This document shows, in pieces, positions 22,515 through 33,783 of a stretch of DNA of 43,977 nucleotides. The notes beneath the pieces were generated by a model. That model ran no database searches. It had not been told where the DNA came from and saw only the letters and a list, made by a program, of their open reading frames with translations. Origin of the DNA: an uncultured Lachnospiraceae bacterium. GTDB lineage: Bacteria > Bacillota > Clostridia > Lachnospirales > Lachnospiraceae. Both the position numbers and the translations under genes were made by a program. The first letter of the stretch is position 1. Each line of letters begins with the position of its first letter. The stretch is from positions 1 to 43,977 of the forward strand of contig CADCMM010000008.1 in the NCBI GenBank assembly GCA_902802515.1, given 5' to 3'.

Positions 22515-24572
22515 ATGGCAAAGTATCTGGTGATCGTTGAGTCACCGACGAAAGTAAAGACAATAAAAAAGTTTTTGGGTTCTAATTATGAGGTGATGGC
22601 GTCCAATGGCCATGTCCGGGATCTGCCAAAGAGCCAGCTGGGATTTGATCCTGAGAATGATTATGAACCCAAATATATAACGATAAGAGGAAAAGGGGAT
22701 ATCCTGGCAGGTCTGCGCAAGGCGGTCAAGAAAGCGGATAAAGTGTATCTTGCTACTGACCCCGACCGGGAAGGCGAGGCTATATCCTGGCATCTGGCTC
22801 AGGCATTGAAGCTGGACGAAAAGAAGATGTACCGGATCACGTTCAATGAGATCACAAAGACAGCAGTGAAAGAGGCGTTAAAACATCCCAGAGCTATTGA
22901 TATTGATATGGTGGATGCGCAGCAGACCAGAAGAATGTTGGATCGCATGGTGGGATACCGGATCAGTCCGCTGCTCTGGGCGAAGGTAAAACGGGGGTTG
23001 AGCGCCGGCAGGGTGCAATCGGTAGCACTGCGTATCATTGCTGATCGGGAAGAGGAGATCAACTCTTTTATTCCGGAAGAATATTGGACGCTGGATGCAG
23101 ACTTTCTCGTATCCGGGGAGAAGAAACCTCTGATTGCTCAATTCTATGGAAAAGAGAAAAAAATCAATATTGCTTCCAGAGAAGAGATGGATCAGATCTT
23201 AAAGGACCTGGAGGGCGCGACTTATCAGGTGCAGGAGATAAAGAAGGGCGAGAGAAACAAGAAAGCACCGCTGCCTTTTACCACCAGTACTTTGCAGCAG
23301 GAAGCGGCCAGTGTTCTGAATTTCTCCACCCAAAAGACGATGCGGCTGGCACAGCAGCTGTATGAGGGTATTGAATTAAAGGGTGAGGGTACCACCGGTC
23401 TGATTACCTACCTGCGTACGGATTCGACCCGTATCTCTGAGGAAGCAGATAAGTCGGCCAGAGAATATATTGAAAAAACTTATGGAGCGGATTATGTGAC
23501 GTCTGCCGTTATTGAAAAAAAGTCCGGTCAGAAGATTCAGGATGCTCATGAGGCGATTCGTCCATCGGACATTCGTCGAAGTCCGGATAAATTGAAAGAC
23601 GCGCTGAGCAAGGATCAGTATCGGCTGTATCAGCTGATCTGGAAACGTTTTACCGCCAGCAGGATGGAAGCGGCAAAATATGAGACGACTTCTGTGAAAA
23701 TCAGAGGCAATGACTATCTGTTTCATGTGTCGGCTTCAAGGCTCTTGTTTGATGGTTTTCAGGCGGTCTATTCCATTGGAAACGAGAACACAAAAAAAGA
23801 GAATGTGCTGAGTGGAAAGCTGGATGAGAATACAGTTCTGACGTTGAAAAAATTTGAAAGCAAGCAGCATTTTACGCAGCCGCCCGCACATTACACAGAA
23901 GCTTCTTTGGTGAGAACGCTGGAAGAGCTGGGCATTGGCCGTCCAAGCACCTATGCGCCTACGATTACTACGCTTTTGGGAAGGCGGTATGTACTGAAGG
24001 AACAGAAGAATCTGTATCTTACCGAATTGGGCGAGGCAGTAAACAAGATGATGTTAAAGGCTTTTCCGGGCATTGTGGATGTGACCTTTACTGCTAACAT
24101 GGAATCTCTGCTGGATTCTGTGGGAGAGGGGGATCTGGACTGGAAAGTCGTAGTGAAAAACTTCTATCCCGATCTGGATGAAGCTGTGAAGGAGGCTGAG
24201 AACACGCTGGATAAAGTTTCCATAGCGGATGAAGAGACGGATGTGATCTGCGAGGAGTGTGGAAGGAACATGGTCATCAAATATGGTCCCCATGGAAAGT
24301 TCCTGGCATGTCCCGCCTTTCCTGATTGCCGTAATACCAAACCTTATCTGGAAAAAGCCGGCGTCGCTTGCCCGAAATGCGGCAAGGAAGTCATCATACG
24401 CAAGACAAAGAAAGGAAGAAGATATTACGGGTGCGAAAATACGGACTGTGATTTTATGTCCTGGCAAAAACCTTCCGATCAGAAATGCCCGAAGTGTGGC
24501 AGCTACATGTTGGAAAAAGGAAATAAGCTGCTTTGCGCAAATGAAAATTGTGGATATATTTTGAATAAATAA
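22515..24572 (+). CDS. topA: DNA topoisomerase I (type IA)
   Basis: TopA relaxes negative supercoils by cutting one DNA strand through a 5'-phosphotyrosine. The 685-residue protein begins with the TOPRIM domain (LVIVESPTKVKTIKKFLG; ATDPDREGEAISWHL with the DxDxE triad). The active tyrosine is in GLITYLRTDSTRIS. Three four-cysteine zinc ribbons follow at the C terminus: CEECGRNM...CPAFPDC, CPKCGKEV...CENTDC and CPKCGSYM...CANENC. The start at 22515 (MAKYLVIVES) has GAGGAATTC upstream and is preferred over an ATG five codons earlier, which overlaps dprA. The dprA-topA-codY order is common in Firmicutes. Confidence 0.96.
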   Translation: MAKYLVIVESPTKVKTIKKFLGSNYEVMASNGHVRDLPKSQLGFDPENDYEPKYITIRGKGDILAGLRKAVKKADKVYLATDPDREGEAISWHLAQALKLDEKKMYRITFNEITKTAVKEALKHPRAIDIDMVDAQQTRRMLDRMVGYRISPLLWAKVKRGLSAGRVQSVALRIIADREEEINSFIPEEYWTLDADFLVSGEKKPLIAQFYGKEKKINIASREEMDQILKDLEGATYQVQEIKKGERNKKAPLPFTTSTLQQEAASVLNFSTQKTMRLAQQLYEGIELKGEGTTGLITYLRTDSTRISEEADKSAREYIEKTYGADYVTSAVIEKKSGQKIQDAHEAIRPSDIRRSPDKLKDALSKDQYRLYQLIWKRFTASRMEAAKYETTSVKIRGNDYLFHVSASRLLFDGFQAVYSIGNENTKKENVLSGKLDENTVLTLKKFESKQHFTQPPAHYTEASLVRTLEELGIGRPSTYAPTITTLLGRRYVLKEQKNLYLTELGEAVNKMMLKAFPGIVDVTFTANMESLLDSVGEGDLDWKVVVKNFYPDLDEAVKEAENTLDKVSIADEETDVICEECGRNMVIKYGPHGKFLACPAFPDCRNTKPYLEKAGVACPKCGKEVIIRKTKKGRRYYGCENTDCDFMSWQKPSDQKCPKCGSYMLEKGNKLLCANENCGYILNK

Positions 24573-24582
24573 TAAAATTTCA

Positions 24583-24611
24583 TTGATTTTCTGAAAATTC
24601 TGTGATAGCAT
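24583..24611 (+). promoter_or_regulatory. codY promoter with extended -10
   Basis: TTGATT at 24583-24588 and TAGCAT at 24606-24611 are 17 nt apart, with TGA just before the -10 forming an extended -10. The CodY box overlaps the -35 and spacer. Confidence 0.5.
24585..24599 (+). promoter_or_regulatory. CodY box upstream of codY (autoregulation)
   Basis: GATTTTCTGAAAATT matches the known CodY consensus AATTTTCWGAAAATT at 14 of 15 positions. It lies 48 nt before the codY ATG and overlaps the -35 of the candidate promoter, so bound CodY would block RNA polymerase. Negative autoregulation by branched-chain amino acids and GTP is inferred. Confidence 0.85.
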
Positions 24612-24646
24612 AAGATTTATCGTTTTAATGTTTTTGGGAGGTTTGT

Positions 24647-25435
24647 ATGAGTGTACAATTATTAGATAAAACCAGAAAAATTAATCAGCTATTGCACAAT
24701 AATAATTCCAGCAAAGTGGTATTTAATGACATCTGTGAAGTACTGACCGGAATCATGAATTCGAATATACTGGTTATCAGCCGTAAAGGGAAAGTGCTTG
24801 GAGTCAGCCAGTGCCAGGGGGTTGAGGAGATTCATGAGCTGATCGCTGATAAAGTGGGAGGATATATTGATCCTCTTTTAAATGAACGATTTTTGGGTGT
24901 GTTGTCCACCAAAGAAAATGTAAACCTGGAGACACTTGGCTTTGAACATCTGGATGTGCAGAAATACCGAGGCATTATTAATCCCATTGATATTGCCGGG
25001 GAACGACTGGGTACAGTGTTCATGTATAAGTCGGGCAGTGAATATGACATAGATGACATTATCCTCAGCGAGTATGGAACGACTGTGGTGGGATTGGAGA
25101 TGATGCGCTCCGTAAATGAGGAAAACGCGGAGGAGAACCGGAAGATCCAGATTGTGAAGTCTGCCATCAGCACATTATCCTATTCTGAGCTGGAGGCTAT
25201 CATTCATATTTTTGATGAACTGGACGGAAGCGAGGGTGTACTGGTGGCCAGCAAGATAGCTGACCGGGTGGGGATCACCCGATCAGTGATTGTGAACGCC
25301 CTGAGAAAGTTCGAGAGCGCGGGAGTGATCGAATCCCGCTCTTCCGGCATGAAAGGAACCCATATCAAAGTGCTCAATGATGTAGTGTTCAATGAATTGG
25401 AAGAAGTGAAAAAGGAAAGAAAAACCTTGCTGTAA
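24647..25435 (+). CDS. codY: GTP- and branched-chain amino acid-sensing global regulator CodY
   Basis: CodY is a dimeric repressor/activator that binds DNA when isoleucine, leucine or valine and GTP are plentiful, and controls nutrient-limitation responses including sporulation. The 262 residues show the N-terminal GAF domain (LLDKTRKINQLLHNN...VLGVSQCQG...NLETLGFEHLDVQKYRGIINPIDIAGERLGTVFMY) and the C-terminal winged helix-turn-helix (ASKIADRVGITRSVIVNALRKFESAGVIESRSSG), the highly conserved DNA-recognition part. SD GGGAGG lies 6 nt before the ATG. A CodY box of near-consensus quality overlaps its promoter. It follows topA by 74 nt but appears to have its own transcription start. Confidence 0.97.
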   Translation: MSVQLLDKTRKINQLLHNNNSSKVVFNDICEVLTGIMNSNILVISRKGKVLGVSQCQGVEEIHELIADKVGGYIDPLLNERFLGVLSTKENVNLETLGFEHLDVQKYRGIINPIDIAGERLGTVFMYKSGSEYDIDDIILSEYGTTVVGLEMMRSVNEENAEENRKIQIVKSAISTLSYSELEAIIHIFDELDGSEGVLVASKIADRVGITRSVIVNALRKFESAGVIESRSSGMKGTHIKVLNDVVFNELEEVKKERKTLL

Positions 25436-25521
25436 ATTAAGAAAAAGTGAGATATCGAAAGAAAACAGGAGATATTAAGAGTATTTTTCCGAACAACTGA
25501 AATATTTGGAGAATTACATGT

Positions 25522-25550
25522 TTGCATATTTTTCCTGTTTTCACTAATAT
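25522..25550 (+). promoter_or_regulatory. Sigma-A promoter of groES-groEL
   Basis: TTGCAT at 25522-25527 and TAATAT at 25545-25550 are exactly 17 nt apart. The CIRCE operator begins 12 nt after the -10, so HrcA would block the start region. Confidence 0.8.
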
Positions 25551-25561
25551 AGAACCATCGT

Positions 25562-25588
25562 TTAGCACTCGTTTTGAACGAGTGCTAA
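25562..25588 (+). promoter_or_regulatory. CIRCE operator (HrcA binding site)
   Basis: TTAGCACTC, a 9-nt spacer, then GAGTGCTAA: a perfect match to the CIRCE consensus. The heat-shock repressor HrcA, kept active by GroEL, represses the operon here. hrcA itself is not in the window. Confidence 0.97.
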
Positions 25589-25627
25589 TAAAAAAGAAAG
25601 ACAGATCAGATTAAGGAGGAATATAAT

Positions 25628-25912
25628 ATGAAGTTAGTACCGTTAGGCGACAGAGTTGTTTTAAAACAGTTTGAAGCGGAAGAGACCACAAAGTCCGGCA
25701 TTATCCTGACCACAAAGTCACAGGAAAAACCTCAGGAGGCAGAGGTCATTGCAGTTGGACCGGGCGGACTGGTGGACGGAAAAGAAGTTACTATGCAGGT
25801 TAAGGTTGGCGATAAAGTGATCTACTCTAAGTACGCTGGCAATGAAGTAAAGCTGGGGGATGAGGAGTATGTGATTGTGAAACAGAATGATATTCTGGCA
25901 ATCGTAGAATAG
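25628..25912 (+). CDS. groES: Co-chaperonin GroES
   Basis: GroES is the seven-subunit lid of the GroEL chamber. The 94-residue sequence is typical: MKLVPLGDRVVLKQFEAEE, TKSGIILTTKSQEKPQEAEVIAVGPG, then VGDKVIYSKYAGNEVKLGDEEYVIV. The mobile loop lies at about residues 18-33. A strong SD AAGGAGG precedes the ATG. It is the first gene of the CIRCE-controlled operon, with groEL 53 nt downstream. Confidence 0.97.
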   Translation: MKLVPLGDRVVLKQFEAEETTKSGIILTTKSQEKPQEAEVIAVGPGGLVDGKEVTMQVKVGDKVIYSKYAGNEVKLGDEEYVIVKQNDILAIVE

Positions 25913-25962
25913 TCAATTACAATGAAAATATTTTAATCAGTATATAGAAACAGGAGGAATGA

Positions 25963-27591
<1,629 letters not shown>

Positions 27592-27600
27592 AAATTTTAT

Positions 27601-27664
27601 AAGGGGTTGTCGCACTAGGCATTGATTGCATATTGTATGCATCTAGCGCGCCAGCCCCTTTTGC
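27601..27664 (+). terminator. Terminator-like palindrome after groEL
   Basis: AAGGGGTTGTCGCACTAG (27601-27618) pairs with CTAGCGCGCCAGCCCCTT (27643-27660) with a few wobbles and mismatches, followed by TTTTGC. The loop holds its own GCAT/ATGC helix. The left arm resembles a hairpin at 36956-36998, so it may belong to a dispersed repeat family. Confidence 0.8.
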
Positions 27665-27713
27665 ACTATAGCAAAGAAAATCGACTGTGGGGTATGGAAA
27701 GGACAATAAGATA

Positions 27714-28217
27714 ATGAGCGATTTATATCAGGAAATTTTAGTGAAACGCAACACGCCGGTGTCAGATCAGATCAAAAAGTTTGGGTTGATCGCACTGACG
27801 GTTTTTTGCTTCCTGGGGGGATTGACAATCCAGCCATGGTTTCTCGTGGCAGGGTTGGGGATGGCAGTTGTGTGCTATTTCGTTGTGCCCAGATTTGATC
27901 TGGAATATGAGTATCTCTATGTCAACGGTGAACTGGACATTGATAAAATTATGAATAAGCAGAAAAGAAAGAGGTGCGCCAGCTACAATATAGATCAACT
28001 GGAAATTTTAGCACCCTCCAATTCCGGCGAACTGGACAGATTCCGCAGGAAACAGGATATCAAGATAAAGGATTATACATCCCTTGATCCTAAGGTACCC
28101 TCTTATACACTGGTCTTTAACCAGGATAAGGGGCAGGAGCTGCTGAAACTGGAACTCAACCAGGCGGTGGTCAATGACATCCGCAGGACGGCTCCGAGAA
28201 AAGTAGTAAAGGATTGA
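27714..28217 (+). CDS. Small two-helix membrane protein (possibly DUF6106)
   Basis: The 167-residue product has a short cytosolic N terminus (MSDLYQEILVKRNTPVSDQIKK), two hydrophobic segments at about residues 23-39 (LIALTVFCFLGGLTI) and 42-57 (WFLVAGLGMAVVCYFVV), then a soluble part beginning DLEYEYLYVNGELDIDKI. I believe this matches a family of uncharacterised Lachnospiraceae proteins catalogued as DUF6106, but from memory only. The soluble part, with strands around EYEYLYVNGELDID and SYTLVFNQDKGQELLKLEL, resembles a PH-like fold; this is a guess. AAAGGAC lies 10 nt before the chosen ATG; an upstream ATG at 27687 lacks an SD. Neighbours are groEL upstream and guaB downstream, which has its own promoter. 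Confidence 0.8.
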   Translation: MSDLYQEILVKRNTPVSDQIKKFGLIALTVFCFLGGLTIQPWFLVAGLGMAVVCYFVVPRFDLEYEYLYVNGELDIDKIMNKQKRKRCASYNIDQLEILAPSNSGELDRFRRKQDIKIKDYTSLDPKVPSYTLVFNQDKGQELLKLELNQAVVNDIRRTAPRKVVKD

Positions 28218-28235
28218 GTATTCCTGAAAATGAGG

Positions 28236-28264
28236 TTGACATCGGAAATCGAATTTGATAAAGT
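28236..28264 (+). promoter_or_regulatory. Sigma-A promoter of guaB
   Basis: A perfect -35 TTGACA at 28236-28241 is followed after 17 nt by TAAAGT at 28259-28264, giving a short leader of about 40 nt before the guaB ATG. Confidence 0.8.
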
Positions 28265-28300
28265 ATGAACTTAACAAAGCAAAAAAATTCATCAGGATGA

Positions 28301-29767
<1,467 letters not shown>

Positions 29768-29811
29768 AAACGGAAAAAACGATGAGTAATCAGCATTTCG
29801 CTAAATTTATC

Positions 29812-29841
29812 AAAAAATGCGTGCCAAGGCGCGCATTTTTT
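29812..29841 (+). terminator. Intrinsic terminator after guaB
   Basis: AAAAAATGCGTGCC and GGCGCGCATTTTTT form a 14-bp stem with one G-T pair and a minimal loop, ending in six T. It separates guaB from the amidase gene. Confidence 0.9.
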
Positions 29842-29903
29842 GATATACTGGGTAAGAGTATGTTGGAATTTGTAATAAAGGAATAGCTGAATACAGCTTA
29901 CGA

Positions 29904-30737
29904 ATGATGATGGATAAAGACAAAGGTGTAAAGAAAAAGTCAAAAAGTGGTCATATACTGATATGGTTGATATTTCTGGAAGTAGTAATTGTGGTTGCTG
30001 GAATAGGGTATATCTTGCTTCCAAAGGAGGATAAGGAGTTGGAGGCTCTGCTGGATCAGGATGTTTCCATTGATTACATTGAAGAGACGGAAACGGAGAT
30101 GGGAAATCCGGTGCCAAAGCCGGAGGTGGATGAACAGTTTTTGACAATCAATGAATATTCCAGGCCGGGAGATAAGACGGACGGTATTAAATACATTGTG
30201 ATTCACTATCTGGCGAATCCGAAGACTACCGCCCAGCAAAACCATGACTATTTTGAGAGTCTGAAAGATCTGCAGAATATGTCTATGAGTGCGAATTATG
30301 TGATCGGGCTGGAGGGTGAGATCATTCAGTGCGTTCCGGATGATGAGATTGCATACGCGTCCAACAATGAAAATCACGAATCTATTTCCATTGAGAACTG
30401 CCATAAAGATGACAGCGGAAAGTTCACAGAGGCTACCTACGATTCATTGGTGAGACTGACTGCTTATCTGACCGAGGAATATGGTTTGGATCGGGATCAG
30501 ATCATTCGCCATTATGATATTACTGGTAAAGAGTGCCCGAAATATTATGTGGAACATGAAGATAAATGGGAAGAGTTTAAGGATGATGTGATGAACTATC
30601 GGGAGCAGTGTCGGGAAGAGGCGTTGGCAGTGATAGCTGCAGAGAAAGCGAAAAGGGAGTCGGAGGTGGATTTGCTGGCGGTTTACCTGGAGAGTAACGC
30701 GCGGGATGAGACCGATAGTGAAACGGAAAACCAATGA
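29904..30737 (+). CDS. Membrane-anchored N-acetylmuramoyl-L-alanine amidase (Amidase_2/PGRP)
   Basis: Amidase_2 enzymes cut the bond between MurNAc and L-alanine in peptidoglycan, using zinc. The 277-residue protein has a basic N terminus, one membrane segment at about residues 17-38 (ILIWLIFLEVVIVVAGIGYIL), an acidic linker, and the amidase domain at about 75-225: IKYIVIHYLANP with a zinc His, NYVIGLEGEIIQCVPDDEIAYASNN, and IIRHYDITGKECP with the second His. The acidic C-terminal tail is low-complexity. The enzyme would face outside the membrane. The start is one of three consecutive ATGs; AAAGGA lies 21 nt upstream, but a small hairpin between them would shorten the distance. It is followed after about 30 nt by the HEAT-methylase gene. 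Confidence 0.88.
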   Translation: MMMDKDKGVKKKSKSGHILIWLIFLEVVIVVAGIGYILLPKEDKELEALLDQDVSIDYIEETETEMGNPVPKPEVDEQFLTINEYSRPGDKTDGIKYIVIHYLANPKTTAQQNHDYFESLKDLQNMSMSANYVIGLEGEIIQCVPDDEIAYASNNENHESISIENCHKDDSGKFTEATYDSLVRLTAYLTEEYGLDRDQIIRHYDITGKECPKYYVEHEDKWEEFKDDVMNYREQCREEALAVIAAEKAKRESEVDLLAVYLESNARDETDSETENQ

Positions 30738-30770
30738 CAGAATAATTTGGAGGAAACAGCAGGGTCTTAT

Positions 30771-32258
30771 ATGATGAAAGTATATTTGGATGAAATTTAC
30801 GCAGGAAAAGATGTGCGAAAAAACCTGATTTCTTTGCGGCAGGAACTCAAAACCGAGGAAAAACGCAGGGCGTTCGCCTATCTTTTGTGCGGGGATTTTC
30901 AGATATTTCTGGATCTTCTGAAAAATGAAGATCCCAAAGTAAGAAAGAATGCGGCGTTGATCCTCGGGGATATGGAAACGGAGGAGGTATTGCCGTTTCT
31001 TTTTTCTGCTTATCAAAAGGAAAACACATTGTTTGTCCGAAGTGATTACCTGAGAGCAATGCAAAAGCTGGATTATCGCTTCTATGTGGAAAAACTGAAA
31101 AACAGACTTGAAACTCTGCAGAGCATAGAACTGACAGAGGAGAACCGCAAACATGTGAGGGAGGAAACCGTTCAGCTCCAGAGTATGATCCTGCAATATG
31201 AAAAACCGAAGAAGCATATTTTCATCGGTTATGAGCCTGCGCCGGAGGTCATACTGGTGACAAATCGTCATCAGACAGCGGCAGTGCGGGAACAGGTGAC
31301 AACGGGAAAGGTGACGCAGCTCGCACAGGGGCTGCGGATTAAAAATGGGAATCTGCGCGAACTTGTAAATATAAGGCTTTATACAGAACTGCTGTTTCTG
31401 GTCCCTGACAGCCGGCCAATCTCAGGAACCCCCTGGGAAATAGGGGAGTCCCTGGCAAAGATGGGATTGGCGGATTTCCTCGAACGGCTTCATAAAAAAG
31501 GTGGCTGCTTCTATTACCGCATGGAGGTAAAAGGAGGAATGCCTCTGGAGAAAAAAGGTGTGTTCATCCGCAGAGTTTCCGAGGCGCTGGATGCGCTCTG
31601 CAATGGCCGTATGAGGAACAATGCAGCGGAATATGAGGTAGAACTTCGCCTTCTTCAAAGAAAGGATGGCTCTTTTACTCCCATGATAAGGCTGTTCACT
31701 CTGCCGGATCACCGATTTGATTACCGAAAGGAAGTTATTGCCTCTTCCATTTCACCGGTTAATGCGGCTTTGACTGTTTGGCTGGCACGGAATTATCTGA
31801 AAGAGAATGCTCAGATACTGGATCCGTTTTGCGGCGTAGGAACGATGCTGCTGGAGAGAAATAAGCTGGTGCCGGCAGATCCGATGTATGGTGTGGATCT
31901 GTTTGGAGAGGCGATTGAAAAGGCCCGGGAGAATACAAAGAGAGATGGAAGTATTGTCCATTATATTAACAGGGACTTTTTTGATTTTACCCATGGACAT
32001 CTCTTTGACGAGTTGATTACCGATATGCCCAGAAACGAAGGAGTAAAGGGCAGTGCGGATACGGAAATGCTTTATCAGAAATTTTTTGAGCGGGCGCCGG
32101 AATTTCTAAAAGATGAGGCGGTAATGGTGCTGTATACCATGGAGCCGGATTTAGTAAGAAAAATCATTTCTGGATGCGGAGAGTACGAAAAACTTGAAGA
32201 ATTTCTCATTAATGAGAAACGTCCTACCTTTGTATTTGTACTTCGCATCAGAAAATGA
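30771..32258 (+). CDS. HEAT-repeat/RNA methylase fusion (Trm11/UPF0020-like)
   Basis: The 495-residue protein combines three parts. Residues about 25-130 form HEAT-like helical repeats (DFQIFLDLLKNEDPKVRKNAALILGDMETEEVLPFLFSAY). Residues about 140-330 resemble the THUMP/pre-methylase region of RNA methylases. Residues about 330-490 form a Rossmann methylase with KEVIASSISPVNAALTVWLARN, SAM motif I LDPFCGVGTMLLER and the acidic loop YGVDLFGEAIEKA. The motif IV position, usually DPPY or similar, reads ITDMPRNEG, so the aromatic residue is absent. The likely target is tRNA or rRNA, but the substrate is unknown. The start at 30771 has AGGG 6 nt upstream; a TTG start at 30747 is possible. The gene follows the amidase and precedes a MATE transporter. 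Confidence 0.82.
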   Translation: MMKVYLDEIYAGKDVRKNLISLRQELKTEEKRRAFAYLLCGDFQIFLDLLKNEDPKVRKNAALILGDMETEEVLPFLFSAYQKENTLFVRSDYLRAMQKLDYRFYVEKLKNRLETLQSIELTEENRKHVREETVQLQSMILQYEKPKKHIFIGYEPAPEVILVTNRHQTAAVREQVTTGKVTQLAQGLRIKNGNLRELVNIRLYTELLFLVPDSRPISGTPWEIGESLAKMGLADFLERLHKKGGCFYYRMEVKGGMPLEKKGVFIRRVSEALDALCNGRMRNNAAEYEVELRLLQRKDGSFTPMIRLFTLPDHRFDYRKEVIASSISPVNAALTVWLARNYLKENAQILDPFCGVGTMLLERNKLVPADPMYGVDLFGEAIEKARENTKRDGSIVHYINRDFFDFTHGHLFDELITDMPRNEGVKGSADTEMLYQKFFERAPEFLKDEAVMVLYTMEPDLVRKIISGCGEYEKLEEFLINEKRPTFVFVLRIRK

Positions 32259-32270
32259 TAGGAGTTATAA

Positions 32271-33656
32271 ATGAAAATAAGAAGTAAATTTATCGGTGAC
32301 AGAAAATTTTATCGGATGTTGTTTGGCATCATGATGCCGATCCTTGTCCAGAATGGAATCACAAATTTTGTGAACCTTCTGGACAATATTATGGTAGGGA
32401 AGACGGGAACGGAGCAAATGTCGGGCGTGGCCGTGGCAAATCAGCTGATTTTTGTGTTTGCGATCTGTATTTTCGGAATTGTATCCGGCGCCGGGATTTT
32501 TGGCGCGCAGTATTTTGGCAACCAGAATCAGAAGGGTTTTCGGGATACGTTTCGATTTAAACTGATCTACGGAACGTTGGCAACTGTGGCGGGCATCCTG
32601 ATATTTTGGTTTTTCGGAGGATATCTGATCAGTCTGTTTCTCCATGAGGGGAGCAATGCCGGGAATCTGGAAAAGACGCTTGCATGCGGAAAACAATATC
32701 TGAGGATTATGCTCATAGGTCTGATCCCCTTTGCCATTTCTCAAGCCTATGCCAGCAGCCTGAGAGAGATGGGCAAGACGGTTCTGCCGATGGCAGGCGG
32801 GATCGTAGCTATCTTTGTCAATTTGTCGTTAAACTATGTGCTTATTTTCGGTAAATTCGGTGCGCCGGCACTGGGCGTAGCAGGAGCGGCCATTGCCACG
32901 GTATCTTCCCGCTTTGCGGAAACGCTGATCGTAGTCCGGACTGTAGGAAGACATGTTTCGGACTATCCCTTTGCGCAGGGGGCGTGGCGGACCATGCGCG
33001 TCCCTGCAAATTTACAAAAAAAGATATGGTTAAAGGGTTCTCCGCTGATGATCAACGAAGCAATGTGGGCTGCAGGTATGGCAGTTCTGAATCAGAGTTA
33101 TTCTACCAGAGGCCTGGCCGTGATCGCGGGAATCAATATCAGTTCTACGCTCGCCAATGTCTTCAATGTACTGTACCTTTCCATGGGAAGCGCGGTGTCC
33201 ATCATCATTGGGCAGCTTTTAGGGGCCGGGAAGATGGAGGAAGCGAAAGAGACGGACACGAAGCTGATTGCTTCAGCAGTAATGGGGTGTGTGGTTTTAG
33301 GTATCGTTATGGCGATCGTAGCTCCGTATTTCCCGAACATATATAACACGACCGATGAAGTTCGCTCCCTGGCTAACGGCTTTATTACAATTTTGGCGAT
33401 TTTTATGCCGGCCCAGGCATTCATGAATACCTGTTATTTCACATTACGTTCGGGGGGAAGAACCATCATTACACTGTTGTTTGACAGTGTATTTATCTGG
33501 GCAGTCAGCATTCCGCTGGCCAGGGTACTCACAGGATTTACTGTTTTGCCTATTCTGTGGATATTCTTTTTCTGCCAGGCAGTAGAACTGCTGAAATGCG
33601 TGCTTGGTGTGGTTTTGTTAAAAAAGGGAGTCTGGATACAAAATATTGTGTCTTAG
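32271..33656 (+). CDS. MATE family multidrug efflux transporter
   Basis: MATE proteins export cationic drugs and metabolites in exchange for Na+ or H+. The 461-residue protein has about 12 membrane segments in two homologous halves. The N-terminal signature is ILVQNGITNFVNLLDNIMVGKTGTEQMSGVAVANQL and the second half begins GSPLMINEAMWAAGMAVLNQSY. GAGIFGAQYFGNQN and GSAVSIIIGQLLGAGKMEEAKE are typical family repeats. SD GATAGGAG lies 6 nt before the ATG, which is 12 nt after the previous stop, so the two genes are probably co-transcribed. The exported compound cannot be predicted. No terminator is evident before luxS. Confidence 0.93.
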   Translation: MKIRSKFIGDRKFYRMLFGIMMPILVQNGITNFVNLLDNIMVGKTGTEQMSGVAVANQLIFVFAICIFGIVSGAGIFGAQYFGNQNQKGFRDTFRFKLIYGTLATVAGILIFWFFGGYLISLFLHEGSNAGNLEKTLACGKQYLRIMLIGLIPFAISQAYASSLREMGKTVLPMAGGIVAIFVNLSLNYVLIFGKFGAPALGVAGAAIATVSSRFAETLIVVRTVGRHVSDYPFAQGAWRTMRVPANLQKKIWLKGSPLMINEAMWAAGMAVLNQSYSTRGLAVIAGINISSTLANVFNVLYLSMGSAVSIIIGQLLGAGKMEEAKETDTKLIASAVMGCVVLGIVMAIVAPYFPNIYNTTDEVRSLANGFITILAIFMPAQAFMNTCYFTLRSGGRTIITLLFDSVFIWAVSIPLARVLTGFTVLPILWIFFFCQAVELLKCVLGVVLLKKGVWIQNIVS

Positions 33657-33716
33657 GAAGGCTGCCATTTATTGCAATTTGGGAAATTATTATATAGAAT
33701 TAATAATAATTGATGT

Positions 33717-33722
33717 TATAAT
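33717..33722 (+). promoter_or_regulatory. -10 box of luxS
   Basis: A perfect TATAAT lies 62 nt before the luxS ATG in a very AT-rich stretch. No clear -35 is present 16-18 nt upstream. The leader contains a small GC hairpin at 33746-33762. Confidence 0.5.
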
Positions 33723-33745
33723 GACAAGTAGAAATAAAATGTGAG

Positions 33746-33762
33746 TGCCGGTTTGACCGGCA
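33746..33762 (+). promoter_or_regulatory. Hairpin in the luxS leader
   Basis: TGCCGGT and ACCGGCA form a perfect 7-bp stem with a 3-nt loop, 21 nt before the luxS ATG. The SD (AAAAGGGAG) is just downstream and remains free. It could stabilise the mRNA. Confidence 0.45.
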
Positions 33763-33783
33763 TGAAAAGGGAGAATGTAAATT

